From an uncultured Eubacteriales bacterium (GTDB taxonomy: Bacteria > Bacillota > Clostridia > Christensenellales > Aristaeellaceae): a DNA stretch of 12,169 nt. The notes beneath the pieces are model-generated. The model did no database searches and had not been told where the DNA came from. It worked only from the letters and a program-made list of their open reading frames with translations. The translations under genes were made by a program, and so were the position numbers. Location of the stretch: assembly GCA_900553295.1 (NCBI GenBank), contig USCR01000068.1, forward strand, positions 1-12,169, in the 5' to 3' direction. Positions 7,083 to 12,169 of this stretch are shown one piece after another (the first letter of the stretch is position 1; each line of letters begins with the position of its first letter).

Positions 7083-8518
7083 GCCCGCTCCTTCCCGCGG
7101 ATCAGGTCCTTGGGGTCCTCCGCAAAGCGCACGGTCATGCCCATGAACAGCAGCAGGAAGGGCAGCACCGGATTGTTAAAGGACAGCAGGGTCAGGCACT
7201 CCACCAGCTCCGCCACCAGGATGCAGATGGGCAGCACCGGCAGGGTGCGCATCCACAGGGGCTTGCTCCCGTCCCGCATGAGCTTCCAGGCGCAGCGGGC
7301 AAACCGCCACAGGAACATCATCAGCAGGATCAGCCCGGGAATGCCGCATTCCACCAGCACCTGCAGGTACATGCAGTGCATGTGGTAATAGCTCAGCTCC
7401 ACCCCGGTGAGGGGGTTCACCAGCAGCATGGGCTGCACCACGGAAATGCCGTACAGCAGGTACCAGGGGTTGGACTGCAAAACCCGCAGCGCCCCCAGCC
7501 ACACGTATTGCCGGCCGCTGAGGATGGACGAGTCCAGCTGAATGGGCCGCTGGGACAGGGTCTCCACGTTCCCGGCGTCCGCCGCCGGTGCTTCCGTTTC
7601 CGCGGGGGGCGCCACCTCATCCAGGGGGACGAGGGTTTCCTCGGCCGCGGCGCGAAGGTGAACCTTGGCGCCGTTGAACAGCTCCAGGGTATAGTTGAGG
7701 GCCTGGTACATGCCCACGGTGAACACCGCCACCAGCAGCAGGCACAGCGCCCGCCGGCACCACCGGGGCACGGCCTTGACCTTGCGCAGCCCCGTCAGCG
7801 CCGCGCAGGCCGCCACCAGCCCCAGGGACAGCCCCAGGGTGATGAACGCCGTGCGGGTCACCGTGAGGCTCAGGGTCACAAAAAGCACCACGCAGCAAAG
7901 CGCGTACAGGATGCGCCCCGGGGCGCGCCGGGTCATCAGCAGCCCGGTCACCGCCGCCACCAGGGACAGCGTCAGCAGGGAGGCGGAGTCCGTGCAGTAG
8001 GTGAGCAGGTTCAGCCGGTTATCCTGCAGGCCCAGCACGTATACGCCGCCCATGGGTGTGGAAAGCACCTGGTCATACAGGGCAGCCCACAGCCCCGCCA
8101 GGGACAGCAGGGTCGCCAGCGCCGTCCACAGCCCCAGCAGCAGCCGCAGGAAGGACAGCAGCGCCTCCTTGCGCAGGCCAAAGGCCGCCTGGTAGCACAC
8201 CCCAAAGGCCAATACCCCGCCGGATACGGCCTTCAGCCCCCCTTGCAGGGTTTCCATGCCGCCAAAGAGGCACCGCAGGAAAATCAGCCCCAGCCCCGCG
8301 CCCAGAATCCACACGCTCTTGCGCCGCCAGGTTTGTCCCCGGCGTGCCAGGCACGCCGCCAGCGCGGCCCACAGCATGGGGAAATAGTCGTTCAGGGGGT
8401 ACAGGGCCGGTATCCACAGCATGGCCACAAAGCGCCACAGGAAGGTGAACAGAATGCAGGCGATCAGCAGCCATTCTTCCGGACGAATCCTCTGCCCGGA
8501 CAGGGAGCGGTTGGTCAT
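7079..8518 (-). CDS. O-antigen ligase/polymerase-like membrane protein (Wzy_C family)
   Basis: This is a 479-residue polytopic membrane protein that would join glycan units on the outer face of the membrane. Many helices are evident. LSLTVTRTAF (216-225) resembles the S/T-x-T-x-S/T-R-x-A motif of the O-antigen ligase/Wzy family. The large external loop between about 280 and 385 ends in H-M-H-C-M-Y-L-Q-V-L-V-E-C-G-I-P-G-L (379-396), the family's conserved H-N-x-x-L-Q-x-x-x-E-x-G-I-P-G pattern. Residues 300-315 in the loop are a low-complexity Pro/Ala/Glu/Thr tract. The ATG at 8518 was chosen because AAGGAGA is 7-8 nt upstream; a longer frame starting at 8584 begins at about +4 of the predicted transcript and has no SD. 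Ligase and polymerase cannot be told apart by sequence alone. In a single-membrane Firmicute, polymerase or attachment of a wall glycan is more likely than lipid A ligation. Confidence 0.87.
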   Translation of the reverse strand: MTNRSLSGQRIRPEEWLLIACILFTFLWRFVAMLWIPALYPLNDYFPMLWAALAACLARRGQTWRRKSVWILGAGLGLIFLRCLFGGMETLQGGLKAVSGGVLAFGVCYQAAFGLRKEALLSFLRLLLGLWTALATLLSLAGLWAALYDQVLSTPMGGVYVLGLQDNRLNLLTYCTDSASLLTLSLVAAVTGLLMTRRAPGRILYALCCVVLFVTLSLTVTRTAFITLGLSLGLVAACAALTGLRKVKAVPRWCRRALCLLLVAVFTVGMYQALNYTLELFNGAKVHLRAAAEETLVPLDEVAPPAETEAPAADAGNVETLSQRPIQLDSSILSGRQYVWLGALRVLQSNPWYLLYGISVVQPMLLVNPLTGVELSYYHMHCMYLQVLVECGIPGLILLMMFLWRFARCAWKLMRDGSKPLWMRTLPVLPICILVAELVECLTLLSFNNPVLPFLLLFMGMTVRFAEDPKDLIRGKERA

Positions 8519-8568
8519 GACATATCTCCTTTGAAGCGGTTCTTTCCATAATATAACGATTGAAACCC

Positions 8569-8582
8569 GCGCAATGATGCGC
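8569..8582. promoter_or_regulatory. Inverted repeat just after the polymerase-operon start site
   Basis: GCGCA-N4-TGCGC is a perfect 5-bp-arm dyad lying at about +5 to +18 of the transcript predicted from the promoter at 8594-8622. Its position suits a repressor operator or a small leader hairpin. No regulator gene is adjacent. Confidence 0.4.
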
Positions 8583-8593
8583 ATAACATATCA

Positions 8594-8622
8594 ATTATAG
8601 GGAAAAGCCTGGGAAAAGTCAA
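8594..8622 (-). promoter_or_regulatory. Sigma-A promoter for the polymerase-gtrA operon
   Basis: On the minus strand TTGACT (8622-8617, 5 of 6) is followed after 17 nt by a perfect TATAAT (8599-8594). The predicted start is near 8587, giving a leader of about 69 nt. The -35 begins 10 nt after the rlmH stop codon and is overlapped by the perfect palindrome AACGCGCGTT (8621-8630). Confidence 0.83.
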
Positions 8623-8632
8623 CGCGCGTTCC

Positions 8633-9112
8633 CTATTTGTGATACCTTTCCCCCGCCTCAATTTTCATGCAGCGGTACAGCTGCTCCAGGAACATGATCC
8701 GCGCCAGCTGGTGGGGAAAGGTCATCTTGCTCATGGAGAGCTCCTCGTCCGCCCGGGCCTTCACCGGGTCGGAAAGGCCCAGGGAGCCGCCGATGACAAA
8801 CACGATCCGCCCCACGCCCCGCAGCTTCAATTCGCTCAGGTGCCGGGACAGGCCCGGGGAGTCCCACTGCTTGCCGGGGATGGTCAGCGCCACCACGTAG
8901 TCCCCCGGGCGGATGCGCTGCAGGATGCTTTCCCCCTCCCGGAGCATCACCTGCTTTTCCAGGGCGGGGGAGGGCGCGGCGGGCTCGGGCAGGTCGGGAA
9001 GCTCGACTTCCTCCAGGCGGCAGAAGCGGCCCAGGCGCTTGACGTATTCGTCCCGCAGGGCGCGCAGGGCAGGCTCCTTGAGCTTCCCCACGGTAATCAG
9101 GCACAGCTGCAC
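8633..9112 (-). CDS. rlmH: 23S rRNA (pseudouridine1915-N3)-methyltransferase RlmH
   Basis: This is a 159-residue SPOUT-class methyltransferase that methylates N3 of pseudouridine 1915 in helix 69 of 23S rRNA in assembled 70S ribosomes, using S-adenosylmethionine. The protein is full length: ITVGKLKEPALR at the start, the knot's cofactor loop VIGGSLGL (106-113), then SMSKMTFPHQLAR (126-138), FLEQLYR (141-147) and the conserved C-terminal YHK. The start codon is GTG, supported by a strong AAGGAGG 7 nt upstream. An intrinsic terminator ends directly at this SD, so transcription must come from read-through of the zinc-ribbon unit or from a promoter I cannot see. The gene is housekeeping and unrelated to the glycan locus beside it. 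Confidence 0.97.
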   Translation of the reverse strand: MQLCLITVGKLKEPALRALRDEYVKRLGRFCRLEEVELPDLPEPAAPSPALEKQVMLREGESILQRIRPGDYVVALTIPGKQWDSPGLSRHLSELKLRGVGRIVFVIGGSLGLSDPVKARADEELSMSKMTFPHQLARIMFLEQLYRCMKIEAGERYHK

Positions 9113-9126
9113 GGGGTTTCCTCCTT

Positions 9127-9165
9127 AAAAAAGGCGCCTTCCTCCCTCGCGGGAAGAAGGCGCCT
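9127..9165 (-). terminator. Rho-independent terminator after the zinc-ribbon gene
   Basis: On the minus strand a perfect 10-bp GC-rich stem (arms 9156-9165 and 9132-9141) with a 14-nt loop is followed by six T (9132-9127, the first base shared with the stem). It lies 31 nt after the zinc-ribbon stop codon. The T-tract continues without a gap into the SD of rlmH. Confidence 0.9.
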
Positions 9166-9196
9166 CGGTCGTCAGGTTAGGGATTGGTGTGACTGC

Positions 9197-9478
9197 TTAG
9201 CGGCGCATGGCGGCAAAGCATTCGCTGCAGTAAACGGGACGATCACCCTTGGGCTCGAAGGGCACCTGGGTGGGCTTACCACAGTTCGCGCAGATGGCAT
9301 CATGCATCTCGCGGGGAGCGCCGGCAGCGGGACGGCTGGCCTTGCGGGCCTGGCGGCAGGCCTTGCAGCGGGTGGGCTCGTTCTGGAAGCCCTTCTCGGC
9401 ATAGAATTCCTGCTCACCGGCAGTGAAAACGAATTCGGCACCACAATCCTTGCATACCAGCGTCTTGTCTTCGTACAT
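9197..9478 (-). CDS. Small double zinc-ribbon protein (CxxC-x17-CxxC type)
   Basis: This is a 93-residue cytoplasmic protein with two four-cysteine zinc sites. The N-terminal site has Cys9, Cys12, Cys38 and Cys41 (CxxC-x25-CxxC), as in the probable zinc-binding zf-trcl family. The C-terminal site has Cys63, Cys66, Cys84 and Cys87 with exactly 17 residues between pairs, as in the CxxC-x17-CxxC zinc-ribbon family. The linker (about 42-60) is basic and Ala-rich. The molecular role is unknown; nucleic acid binding is plausible from the basic, zinc-ribbon nature. I chose the ATG at 9478 because AGGGGG lies about 10 nt upstream. The frame stays open further upstream, but that extension is Arg/Ser-rich, lacks family similarity and coincides with a structured leader. 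The gene has its own terminator and probably uses the promoter at 9733-9761. Confidence 0.88.
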   Translation of the reverse strand: MYEDKTLVCKDCGAEFVFTAGEQEFYAEKGFQNEPTRCKACRQARKASRPAAGAPREMHDAICANCGKPTQVPFEPKGDRPVYCSECFAAMRR

Positions 9479-9510
9479 GGAAAATTGACCCCCTGAAAAT
9501 GAAATGGATC

Positions 9511-9728
9511 GGCGGCTTCCCCGGCTGACCTGGTCTTTGACCCCACACACGCCGTCTGGGAGGTTGCTCTGCGCTTCACGCGCCCTCACGCACTCCTCTC
9601 GGGGCGAACCCCGGACGGGCTTACATCTAGACCGCACCATGCTCCCTGCCGCTTTGGGCAGATTACGTGGACCGCTTCGCCTGCGACTGGCATCGGCTTG
9701 CAACCACAGACCCGAAGGAACCAACCGC
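9511..9728 (-). ncRNA. Candidate structured non-coding RNA or long leader of the zinc-ribbon gene
   Basis: This is the transcript of about 220 nt that would start at the promoter at 9733-9761. Its ends pair in steps: GCGG (9728-9725) with CCGC (9515-9512), TTCC (9720-9717) with GGAA (9520-9517), and GGTCT (9712-9708) with AGACC (9536-9532). Inside are a stem CTGCC/GGCAG (9646-9661), a UUCG-loop hairpin CGGGG/CCCCG (9600-9613), and a helix CCGTC/GACGG (9618-9614 with 9556-9552). That helix encloses the UUCG hairpin plus a second arm (GAGG/CCTC, 9598-9595 with 9563-9560) capped by GCGC-N5-GCGC (9571-9583), a plausible three-way junction. I do not recognise it as tmRNA, RNase P, SRP or a known riboswitch. 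No U-tract terminator follows, so it may be processed from, or remain as, the zinc-ribbon mRNA leader. The pairing was done by eye. Confidence 0.5.
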
Positions 9729-9732
9729 TGCT

Positions 9733-9761
9733 ATTATAAGTCCGTTCCTCCCAAATAGCAA
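9733..9761 (-). promoter_or_regulatory. Sigma-A promoter for the structured RNA/zinc-ribbon unit
   Basis: On the minus strand TTGCTA (9761-9756, 4 of 6) is followed after 17 nt by a perfect TATAAT (9738-9733). An A/T-rich tract (AAAAAATTT) lies directly upstream at about -40 to -50, consistent with an UP element. The predicted start is near 9726-9728, about 250 nt before the zinc-ribbon ATG. Confidence 0.8.
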
Positions 9762-9767
9762 GCGAAA

Positions 9768-9818
9768 TTTTTTGTGAAAGGATTACGAGGATGTTTTTTG
9801 TGAAAGGATTACGAGGAT
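9768..9818. repeat. 25-bp perfect tandem repeat upstream of the structured-RNA promoter
   Basis: Two identical 25-bp copies (9768-9792 and 9794-9818) are separated by one base, giving a 26-bp period. Each contains T6 followed by GTGAAAGGATTACGAGGAT. The pair fills nearly all the space between the AraC-family stop codon at 9821 and the -35 box at 9761. It may be a recent duplication, paired regulator sites, or repeated UP-like A-tracts. Confidence 0.9.
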
Positions 9819-9820
9819 TT

Positions 9821-10618
9821 TTACCCGCCCTTCCCCTGGCGGTATTTCAGGGGCGTGCAGTGGAACTGCTCCCGGAAGCGGCGGACAAAATTGCTGGCGT
9901 CCCCCCAGCCGCACTGCCGGGCCACGTCGGGGATGGAAAGCTCCGTGGTGCGCAAAAGCAGCTTGGCCCGGCCCAGGCGCAGCTGCATCACGTACTGCAT
10001 GGGGCTGATGCCCACCAGGCGGCGGAAGTGCGCCGAAAGGCAGCCCGGGCTCACGTGGCACTTCCGCGCCTCCTCCTCCAGGGAGAAGTCCCGTCCCCCC
10101 TGCTGCTCCAGCCGGTCCAGCAATTCCTGGATGGGCAGGAAGGACAGCGCCTCCGGGGGCAGGAACAGTTCCGGCCCAATGGCCCGGGCGTCCACCAGGA
10201 TCAGGGTCATCAGCGCCTCCACCCGGGTCTCGAAGTCCGGCCCGCCCCGCTGCGCGGCGTCCAGCAGCAGGGCGAAGTAGGCGTCGAAGCGGCCCTTCTC
10301 CCCGCCCGTAGGCAGCACGCAGCTGAAATGCTCCCCATGGAAGCGGAACACGGAAAGCAGCGCCACGTCGTTATGGAAGGCCCGGAGCCTGTCCGGGGGA
10401 ATGAGCAGGTAATACCGGCGGTATACCGGGGAGAGCATCCGGGTGGCGTGGGCGTCAAAGGGGCTGAGGAACACCAGGGACCCGGCTTCCACCCGGTGCT
10501 CCCGGCCGCGGATGGTCATGGCCACCTCCCCCTCCAGCACGTAGAGCAGCTCGTAATAGACATGGGTGTGGCTGGGATGGTTCAGGGGCTGCTGGCTGTA
10601 ACGGATCTCAAAGGCCAC
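9821..10618 (-). CDS. AraC-family transcriptional regulator
   Basis: This is a 265-residue DNA-binding regulator. The N-terminal cupin-type sensor begins near residue 14 (HPSHTHVYYELLYVLEGE, with the usual His-rich strand) and includes VEAGSLVFLSPFDAH (43-57). Two helix-turn-helix units occupy about 162-260: SLEEEARKCHVSPGCLSAHFRR (179-200) and SIPDVARQCGWGDASNFVRRFREQF (228-252), the last with the conserved A-x-x-x-G-F/W-x-x-x-S-x-F-x-R-x-F pattern. The start is GTG, backed by GGGAGG 7 nt upstream. It is divergent from the flavin oxidoreductase with 122 bp between start codons, so it probably controls that operon and perhaps itself. Its ligand, likely a small metabolite, cannot be told from sequence. 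No terminator is visible after its stop. Confidence 0.95.
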   Translation of the reverse strand: MAFEIRYSQQPLNHPSHTHVYYELLYVLEGEVAMTIRGREHRVEAGSLVFLSPFDAHATRMLSPVYRRYYLLIPPDRLRAFHNDVALLSVFRFHGEHFSCVLPTGGEKGRFDAYFALLLDAAQRGGPDFETRVEALMTLILVDARAIGPELFLPPEALSFLPIQELLDRLEQQGGRDFSLEEEARKCHVSPGCLSAHFRRLVGISPMQYVMQLRLGRAKLLLRTTELSIPDVARQCGWGDASNFVRRFREQFHCTPLKYRQGKGG

Positions 10619-10664
10619 GCTTCCGCCTCCCTTTCTGGCTGATGAGTGGATTTTACATATTTCC

Positions 10665-10691
10665 GGCGCGAATCCGCCCGTTTTTCGCGCC
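10665..10691. promoter_or_regulatory. Inverted repeat between the divergent regulator and oxidoreductase
   Basis: GGCGCGAA (10665-10672) and TTCGCGCC (10684-10691) form a perfect 8-bp inverted repeat with an 11-bp spacer. The arm centres are 19 bp apart, close to two helical turns. The right arm overlaps the expected -35 region of the oxidoreductase promoter. It is a candidate binding site for the AraC-family regulator. Confidence 0.55.
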
Positions 10692-10707
10692 TGCTTTACT
10701 TTATCAT
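10679..10707 (+). promoter_or_regulatory. Weak promoter for the flavin oxidoreductase operon
   Basis: TATCAT (10702-10707, 5 of 6) is a plausible -10. The sequence 17 nt upstream (10679-10684) has no recognisable TTGACA. A good -10 with no -35 is what activator-dependent promoters of AraC-type regulators often look like. The predicted start is near 10714, about 27 nt before the ATG. Confidence 0.45.
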
Positions 10708-10740
10708 AGAAGCATCACAAAAGGCAAGGAGGCCGCCCAT

Positions 10741-12036
10741 ATGCCCCATGAAACCTTCCACTACCGCTCCCTGGACCAGGTGCGGGAGACCGCCCGGGCC
10801 CTGGACGCGTTTTTACCCCTGCAGGAGGATCTGTCCCCGCTGCTCGCCCCGCTGAACATCGGGGGCAAAACCCTGGCCAACCGCATGGCCTTTCAGCCCA
10901 TGGAGGGCACCGACGGCACCGAGGACGGCGCACCCGGCCCCCTGACCATCCGCCGCTACCAGCGCTTTGCCCAGGCGGGGCCGGGGCTGATCTGGTTTGA
11001 GGCGGTGGCCACCGTGCCCGAGGGCCGGGCCAGCGCCCACCAGCTGTACCTTACGGAAAAGAACGTGGACGCCTTCCGCCGCCTCACCGACCAGATCCGG
11101 GAAATTTCCCTGCGGGAGAACGGCTACGCGCCCATGATTATTATGCAGGCCACCAACAGCGGCCGGTACGCCAAGCCCACCGGCACCCCCGCGCCCCTGA
11201 TCGCCTACCACTGTCCGCCCCTGGAGGACCCGCCCGTGCCCGGCACCCGCGTGCTCACCGATGAAGAGCTGCAACGGTACGAGGCCGCCTTTGAGGGCAC
11301 CGCGCGGCTGTGCCAGCAGGCGGGCTTTGACGGCATGGACGTGAAGTGCTGCCACCGGTACCTGGCCTGCGAGCTGCTCAGCGCCTTTACCCGGCCCGGT
11401 CCCTACGGCGGCAGCTATGAGAACCGCACCCGCTTCCTGAAAAACGCCTACCGGGCCGCCCAGGCGGCGGTGACCGGGGACTTTTTCCTCACCAGCCGCA
11501 TGAACGTCTATGACGGCTTCCCGTACCCCAACGGCTTCGGCGTGGCCAAGGAGGGCCTGGACGTGGACCTCACCGAGCCCATCCGGCTGATCGGGGAACT
11601 GCGGGAGGAATTCCATATTCCCCTCATCAATGTGACCATGGGCAACCCCTATAAAAATCCCCATGTGAACCGCCCCTACGACCACGGCAACTACGTCCCC
11701 GACGAGCATCCCCTCACCGGCGTGGGCCGGATGATGGCCGGCGTGCGGGATATCCAGGCCGCCCTGCCGGAACTGCCGGTGCTGGGCAGCGCCTTCAGCT
11801 ACCTGCGGCATTTCTCCCCCAACCTGGCCGCGGGGATGGTGGCCAGCGGGGCCTGCGCCCTGGCGGGCTTTGGGCGCATGGCCTTTGCGGACCCGGGCTT
11901 TGTGACCCGGGTGCGCCGGGGGGAGCAGGCGGACCCGGCCAGCGCCTGCGTCAGCTGCGGCGGCTGCGCCCAGCTGCTGCGGGCGGGTATCCCCGCGGGC
12001 TGCGTGGTGCGGGACAGGGAGGTGTACCGCCTGTGA
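10741..12036 (+). CDS. Old-yellow-enzyme-type NADH:flavin oxidoreductase with C-terminal Cys cluster
   Basis: This is a 431-residue TIM-barrel FMN enzyme, probably reducing an activated double bond or ketone. Family features are LANRMAFQPMEG (45-56), the glycine-rich GPGLIWFEA (80-88), YGGSYENRTRF (222-232), and a phosphate-binding end LAGFGRMAFADP (374-385). The usual H-x-x-H/N substrate-binding pair is replaced by VKCCHRYL (201-208). The C-terminus carries Cys403, Cys406, Cys409 and Cys421 (CxxCxxC-x11-C), close to the CxxCxxxC-x11-C 4Fe-4S ligands of 2,4-dienoyl-CoA reductases, but the FAD/NADPH domains of those about 670-residue enzymes are missing. Electrons may therefore come from a separate partner. 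I chose the ATG at 10741 because AAGGAGG lies 8 nt upstream. It overlaps the following dehydrogenase gene and is divergent from an AraC-type regulator, which suggests an inducible catabolic or detoxifying pathway. The substrate is unknown. Confidence 0.9.
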   Translation: MPHETFHYRSLDQVRETARALDAFLPLQEDLSPLLAPLNIGGKTLANRMAFQPMEGTDGTEDGAPGPLTIRRYQRFAQAGPGLIWFEAVATVPEGRASAHQLYLTEKNVDAFRRLTDQIREISLRENGYAPMIIMQATNSGRYAKPTGTPAPLIAYHCPPLEDPPVPGTRVLTDEELQRYEAAFEGTARLCQQAGFDGMDVKCCHRYLACELLSAFTRPGPYGGSYENRTRFLKNAYRAAQAAVTGDFFLTSRMNVYDGFPYPNGFGVAKEGLDVDLTEPIRLIGELREEFHIPLINVTMGNPYKNPHVNRPYDHGNYVPDEHPLTGVGRMMAGVRDIQAALPELPVLGSAFSYLRHFSPNLAAGMVASGACALAGFGRMAFADPGFVTRVRRGEQADPASACVSCGGCAQLLRAGIPAGCVVRDREVYRL

Positions 12037-12169
12037 AGATCGCCCTTGTGACCGGGTCCAGCCGGGGCATCGGCCGGGCCATTGCGGACCTGCTGGGGAA
12101 AAACGGCTACTGGGTGGTGTACTCCGGCACCCGGCCCCAGCGACCGGAGGACCTGCCCGCCGGGGCGGA
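12033..12169 (+). CDS. Short-chain dehydrogenase/reductase (5' part only)
   Basis: Only the first 45 residues are in the window; the gene runs off the right edge. The start (MKIALVTGSSRGIGRAIADLL) has the classical SDR cofactor loop T-G-x-x-x-G-I-G at residues 7-14. The order TGSSRGIGRAIA recalls 3-oxoacyl-ACP reductase-like (FabG-like) proteins, but the substrate cannot be told. The start is GTG, overlapping the preceding TGA as GTGA, with AGGGAGG about 10 nt upstream. Overlap implies co-transcription and likely coupled translation with the flavin oxidoreductase, so the two probably catalyse consecutive redox steps on one substrate. Confidence 0.85.
   Translation, partial: MKIALVTGSSRGIGRAIADLLGKNGYWVVYSGTRPQRPEDLPAGA

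Noticed and set aside
7064..8551. 495-residue plus-strand open frame
   Set aside because: Gln/His/Pro-rich antisense shadow of the polymerase-like gene.
8555..8590. Plus-strand promoter-like TTGAAA with TAACAT
   Set aside because: No plus-strand gene follows, the -10 is poor, and the opposite strand has a far better promoter in the same gap.
9522..9534. Resemblance to the SRP RNA domain IV (CAGGUCAG followed by a GGAAG)
   Set aside because: The strictly conserved GGUCAGG...GGAAGGAAGCAGCC core is not present and the surrounding hairpin does not form.
9479..9724. N-terminal extension of the zinc-ribbon protein by 82 residues
   Set aside because: The frame is open but gives an Arg/Ser-rich sequence with no similarity to the family, no SD at its start, and overlaps the structured RNA. 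The ATG at 9478 begins the conserved domain.
9768..9818. Possible CRISPR repeat pair
   Set aside because: The copies are separated by one base, not by a spacer of about 30 bp, and no cas gene is near.
9791..10642. Plus-strand frame starting just after an AAGGATTACGAGG SD-like sequence
   Set aside because: It is antisense to the AraC-family gene; the SD resemblance comes from the tandem repeat.

Overview
The window looks like a chromosomal piece of an uncultured, GC-rich Clostridia-type Firmicute, probably gut-associated. This is an inference from strong AAGGAGG Shine-Dalgarno (SD) sites before nearly every gene, near-consensus TTGACA/TATAAT promoters with 17-nt spacers, a Firmicutes-style gene for a small protein with eight cysteines in CxxC pairs, and the protein families present. 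I see no mobile element, CRISPR array, tRNA or rRNA.

Positions 1-8632 form a cell-surface glycan locus in three transcription units. (a) Minus strand: two NAD-dependent sugar-nucleotide epimerase/reductase genes overlap by ATGA and sit behind a perfect consensus promoter at 2458-2486. Downstream of them is the 5' part of a secreted protein made of PATEV/PATEA pentapeptide repeats, which runs off the left edge. (b) Plus strand: two membrane acyltransferase-3 proteins and a two-domain family 2 glycosyltransferase. They are packed with 14- and 16-nt gaps behind an extended -10 promoter that diverges from (a). (c) Minus strand: an O-antigen-ligase/polymerase-like membrane protein and a GtrA-like protein, overlapping by ATGA, with their own promoter at 8594-8622. 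Units (b) and (c) converge and their stop codons overlap. Together they suggest synthesis of a 6-deoxysugar nucleotide, glycosyl transfer, O-acylation and polymerisation or ligation of an exported surface polysaccharide.

Positions 8633-9820 hold housekeeping genes: rlmH (23S rRNA pseudouridine methyltransferase), an intrinsic terminator, and a 93-residue double zinc-ribbon protein. Upstream of the zinc-ribbon gene is a non-coding stretch of about 220 nt. It has a strong promoter, paired 5' and 3' ends and several hairpins, and is a candidate structured RNA that I cannot assign to a family. A 25-bp perfect tandem repeat lies just upstream of that promoter.

Positions 9821-12169 hold a divergent regulator/enzyme pair. 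An AraC-family regulator (minus) faces an old-yellow-enzyme-type flavin oxidoreductase (plus), which overlaps by GTGA with a short-chain dehydrogenase cut by the right edge. A perfect 8-bp inverted repeat lies between the divergent genes and is the likely control site.

The most interesting items are the structured RNA with its repeat-flanked promoter (9511-9818), the terminator whose U-tract runs straight into the rlmH SD (9115-9165), the degenerate second glycosyltransferase domain, and the leader hairpin next to the SD of the epimerase operon.
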